Below, in pieces: positions 59,778 through 63,308 of a stretch of 63,308 bases of DNA (position 1 is the first letter of the stretch; every line of letters starts with the position of its first letter). The stretch covers positions 589,382-652,689 of the forward strand of contig NW_022985189.1 of assembly GCF_010093535.1 (NCBI RefSeq), given 5' to 3'. Made by a program: the position numbers and the translations under genes. The stretch is from Lindgomyces ingoldianus (Eukaryota > Ascomycota > Dothideomycetes > Pleosporales > Lindgomycetaceae). A model generated the notes under the pieces. The model saw nothing but the letters and a program-made list of their open reading frames with translations. It searched no databases and was not told the DNA's origin.

Positions 59778-60145
59778 TGTCAGATTGAAGCACTGTTTCT
59801 AGGCTTCCTGAGATGAATGATGGGTTTGGATATGATGTATGGGATGATGATTGATTGTATTGATTTATCAATCCTTTTTCTCTACTCGTGTTGCTCGACT
59901 TTTTGTTTTGCCGATCCAAGTCCCTCGCGCACTTGCCCTATGCGCGACCAGCTTGCAACATGCTGCAAAATGCTGCAACATGCTGCAAAATGCTGTAAAA
60001 TGCTGCAACATGCTGCAAAATGCTGCAATTTGCTACAACATGCAGCAATTTGCAGCAACATACTGTTCAAGCTTATTGCTCGTACTATGTAGCAGCTTTC
60101 GTCAAGCGTTCCTCCTGTCTTGACAGTAGGTGCGCATATCTGACA
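59778..60145 (-). repeat. 3' LTR of Copia3
   Basis: 368 bases, little mutated; inverted copy of the solo LTR at 56455-56835, with its own minisatellite at about 59955-60062. Confidence 0.8.
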
Positions 60146-63054
60146 CACCCCCTTAGCTTGGGCATGCTTTAAGCTGGTTCCTGATTGCGCAACCTTAGTA
60201 TGCTTCTAGGGCTTCCATTCTTGCTTTAATCTCTTCCATATCCGCTTCCTAACTAACTATCCTCTCCCTGACGTCAACTAGCTGAATTTGCTAAAGAAAG
60301 CTTGGCTATTTGCTGGCTAGAAGCGCTTTAGTAAGTCTGTCCGCAAGCATCTTGCTAGAGGGGACATAGACAACCTTAATTGTTTGTTAAGAGACTTCCT
60401 GTTAGAGCTAGTAGTTATAGATGTTAACATGTTAGAGCTTAGTTTAAAGTTAAGATATCTCTTTGTTTACTAGTTAGATTATCTGCTTGTTATTACACTA
60501 GATTATAATAGTTAAATTAGGCAGCTTAACTTATAGTTTATTAAAAAGCATTTTTATAAACATAGCTTTCTTAGCAACTTAGAATAGTGCAAGTAATTCT
60601 ACTTTTGTTGTTAATGTTATAACTGTATCTTGTTTATTTACTTACTATGTAATCTATCTGCTAAATAGTTAAATAACATAGCCCTAAAAGCTCTTTTTAT
60701 TTAGTGTATTATCTGCAAATAACGCATTGCTTGCTACTATAAGGTAGTCTTCTTCTTCTAATTAGAGTGCGTATGTCTGTGTTGCATGTAGGTACAGGAT
60801 AACTTAATTAGCTGCATCCTAATAGTTAGATGCAGGATTTATAAGAAACTGTGTAAGGCGTAATGTAGCAAAGGCAATGTCTAGTCTTATAGTAACTACT
60901 ATAAAGAGCAGAGATCTAATCTTCTGCTAATATTAATTTACTTTTAATAGAGTTGCAAAACTAGATTACAGCACAAGTTTAATCCTACTTATAGGTGTAG
61001 CATGCTGCAGGTTCTTTCTGTTAGCTAGCCTAGCTATTTTATTAATATATAAGACCTATAATAGCTAAATTATTTATTACTGTTAATCTCTAATAATCTT
61101 AACTTTTAGAAACTATTATAGGTCCTTACCTTTTGTTAGGGTATACTTTTCTTATAACTAGTCTACTACACGCTGTGCATCTGCTTTAGAGCCTTTTTTA
61201 TACACAACAATAAAGTTGTCTATGTAAAAAAAGACAAATATTCTAGCTTTAGTTATGTAGTAGAGTTTATGTAGAACAGCTAAGAACCTAAAGCCTTTAA
61301 AGGTTGTTATAAAATAGTGTTGCTAGAGTAAAGAAAAAATTTATAGGCTATATAGTGCTTTTTAAAGCTTTAGTATTATACCTAGTTTCTAATAGCCTCT
61401 TAGCATCTGCATGTAGATATTGCAGTTAATTGCTGCATGTACAAACATGTTAGTTACATTATATTATTTAAGCTTTAAGTTAAAGCGTGCAGATATTGCT
61501 ATTAGCATTTAAAATAAGCGTTCTGCTAGAGTAGTAGCGTAGGTATCTTGTGTAGTAATGTTTCTTTATTAATTGCTATAGACTACTAGTTACGCCTTAC
61601 ATTTTTACAATCTATAGTGCTTGTTAAGCTTATAGGTGTACACCTACATGCAATCTAGATCTGCTGTCTAGCTGCCTTAATTAGCTTTGTCTAGACCTCT
61701 GTTTAGAATTTTATTATCTAATAACTGTCTAGGTGCGTTCTTTCTACTACCTTAAACATTTTATATAGAGAGTCCTTCTCTAGTTACTTTTAAGTTAATA
61801 GTAGAGGTAGTAGCTAGCTTCTATAAGGTGTCTTTTTTTTAAATAGCATTTTTATTAATACTACTTTATCTAGTGTCTTGCTACTATGCTTTTCTACACT
61901 TCTAGATCTTATACTAGCTATAAAGGCTACAGCCTATAGTATAGTTTTTAAAGACCTTATTTAGCTTAGCTTTAGTGCAGCTCTAGCTATTAACTGCATA
62001 AGCAATGCTGCAGGTGGCAGAGTATTTAGAGAAGATAGATAGTTATCTCTAATCTTTCTTTCTTAATAGTAGCTTAGTAGGTCTACTTTATTAAAATTTA
62101 ATGTATTATTTATAGTGTTGTCTTTATAAAATAACTCTGTCTCTAGCTAATAACTAGGTGTTAGAAGCTTAATTATTCTAATATATATAGTAATTTTCTT
62201 TACTATGTTATGCATAAAGTTATTTATTAGGTCTTTAGGCTTACTACTAAAAATTAAGTGTTTATTAAAAATAATATTATGTGTATAAATTACTTTTACT
62301 AGTAGTAGTATCTATACACAGTAAATGTTTAATAATTAGTACCTAACTAGATATCTAATCTACACCTTTAAGTCTAGCCTTTATAGCTTAGATTTATTCT
62401 AATATGTGTTATTAGTTATTATAAATGCTTTACAGCTATAGGCCTTTAAATGTGTAAAGCTTAGCTTTTAAATTAACATAATAACTTTATTATTTAAAGC
62501 TGCTTATATAATAAAGATCTTATATAGTGTTTTCTAGTTATTAGCATAGTTTAGCGTCTAATTATATAGGTATACGCTAGCTCTAGTAATGTATAGCTAT
62601 ATGTTCTATAGTAAGTTAGCATCTAGTTGCATAGCCTATAACTTCTCCTTATTTACACCCCCTAAGCGTTTAGCTCCTCTGTTCTAGGCTTATGTATCTA
62701 GTGCTAAAGGCTTAATAGTTATTCTATGCAATGCTAGCTAGCGTTCTACCTCTAGTTTTACTGTTGTAATTTTGTTGTTAGCTTTAATAACTTTTACAGT
62801 AATATTATAATAGTTCTTTAAAAAAAGAATAAAAATTATAAAAGCTTTAATAATTAATTTAGTAAGCTTATTATCTTTAAAGTAGAGGTCCTACTAGAGG
62901 CTAGAATACTTGTTAGTAATTAGCATTTAACGTTGCTCTTTTATAATGCTTTATGCTTTATATGCATAGAAATTAATTAATAGTCTTTTACTAAGTCTAC
63001 TATTACTAATTTATAGTGTGCAGCTAATTTATTATTATTAGCAGAGCTTGCTCT

Positions 63055-63308
63055 GCTTATTATATTCGGGTTTGCAGAACGAAAAGTTTAGCAGAATCTC
63101 CTCTTTTGGACGCGCTAGTTAGTCAGAATTTCTTCGGATAAACCCCGGTAACGCTGTTTCTCTGTCAGCTTATGTGTTTCTTATATTCTTTTTTAAAAAA
63201 AATGTATACCTAATGTAAGTGCACCTTTATGCTAATTTGCATGCAGTTTGCTCTAGCATGCGTTGTGTAAAACATATTTAAATTATGGTTAGTTGCGTCT
63301 GTTCCACC
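63055..63308. other. Unassigned segment at the right edge
   Basis: About 60-110 bases from 63065 are balanced (ATTCGGGTTTGCAGAACG, GGACGCGCTAG) within AT-rich Copia3 sequence, then AT-rich DNA returns. It could be a small insertion or a less mutated part of Copia3. No ends were found. Confidence 0.3.

Larger units (their letters stand above)
59778..63308 (-). mobile_element. Copia3: 3' part of a Ty1/Copia element, RIP-inactivated, open to the right edge
   Basis: The 3' LTR is 59778-60145 (minus-strand start TGTCAGATATGCGC, end CTGACA), preceded on the minus strand by a purine tract AAGCTAAGGGGGTG. Minus-strand domains: end of RNase H at about 60420-60300 (VVYVPSSKMLADRLTKAL), RNase H core about 60620-60510 (TLTTKVELLAL, KLPNLTIII), reverse transcriptase about 61250-61130 (FVFFYIDNFIVVYKKG, usual YVDD altered). 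Further upstream pol sequence continues to about 63050 with stops. The 5' LTR is not in the window. Confidence 0.85.

Overview
The window looks like a chromosome segment of a filamentous ascomycete (Pezizomycotina). Two intron-bearing genes with short fungal introns (GT..AG, CTAAC-like branch sites), a SesA/NB-ARC/TPR NLR-type gene and an AA9 polysaccharide monooxygenase support this. So do the large AT-rich blocks whose transposon reading frames carry TAG/TAA where CAG or TGG is expected, the mark of repeat-induced point mutation (RIP). Species cannot be told from the sequence alone.

Layout. 1-2431 (minus): 5' part of an NLR-like gene running off the left edge (SesA domain, Gly/Asn-rich linker, NB-ARC, TPR start). 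2432-3330: its upstream region with a cluster of CACGTG boxes. 3460-24677: a nested, heavily mutated transposon block built on two foldback elements (FB1, FB2; inverted arms of several hundred bases, TA target duplications). These hold two copies of a 1.86 kb TIR element (X1, X2), a chromodomain Gypsy element (Gypsy1), a Copia element (Copia1) and four further LTR insertions. 25048-25908 (minus): an intact glutathione S-transferase-like gene on a small island. 26904-51340: a second nested block, FB4 containing Gypsy3 (minus strand), which itself contains FB3, three solo LTRs, Gypsy2 (chromodomain, complete with both LTRs and TSD) and Copia2 (complete, with an assembly gap in its 5' LTR). 51550-54674: a second gene island with a six-exon AA9 LPMO (plus strand). 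54760-63308: mutated Tc1/mariner transposase remnant, a solo LTR, an X element with another X inserted in it, and the 3' part of a third Copia element (minus strand) that runs towards the right edge.

Only three genes look functional: the NLR-like gene, the GST-like gene and the AA9 enzyme. All three lie close to RIP-mutated repeats, a setting in which NLR, detoxification and secreted-enzyme genes are often found in fungi. Insertion order can be read from the nesting and from intact 5-bp or TA target duplications. The least mutated insertions (LTRs at 14691, 24315, 29865 and 40192) appear youngest. All domain calls were made by eye from translated sequence; no database search was run.
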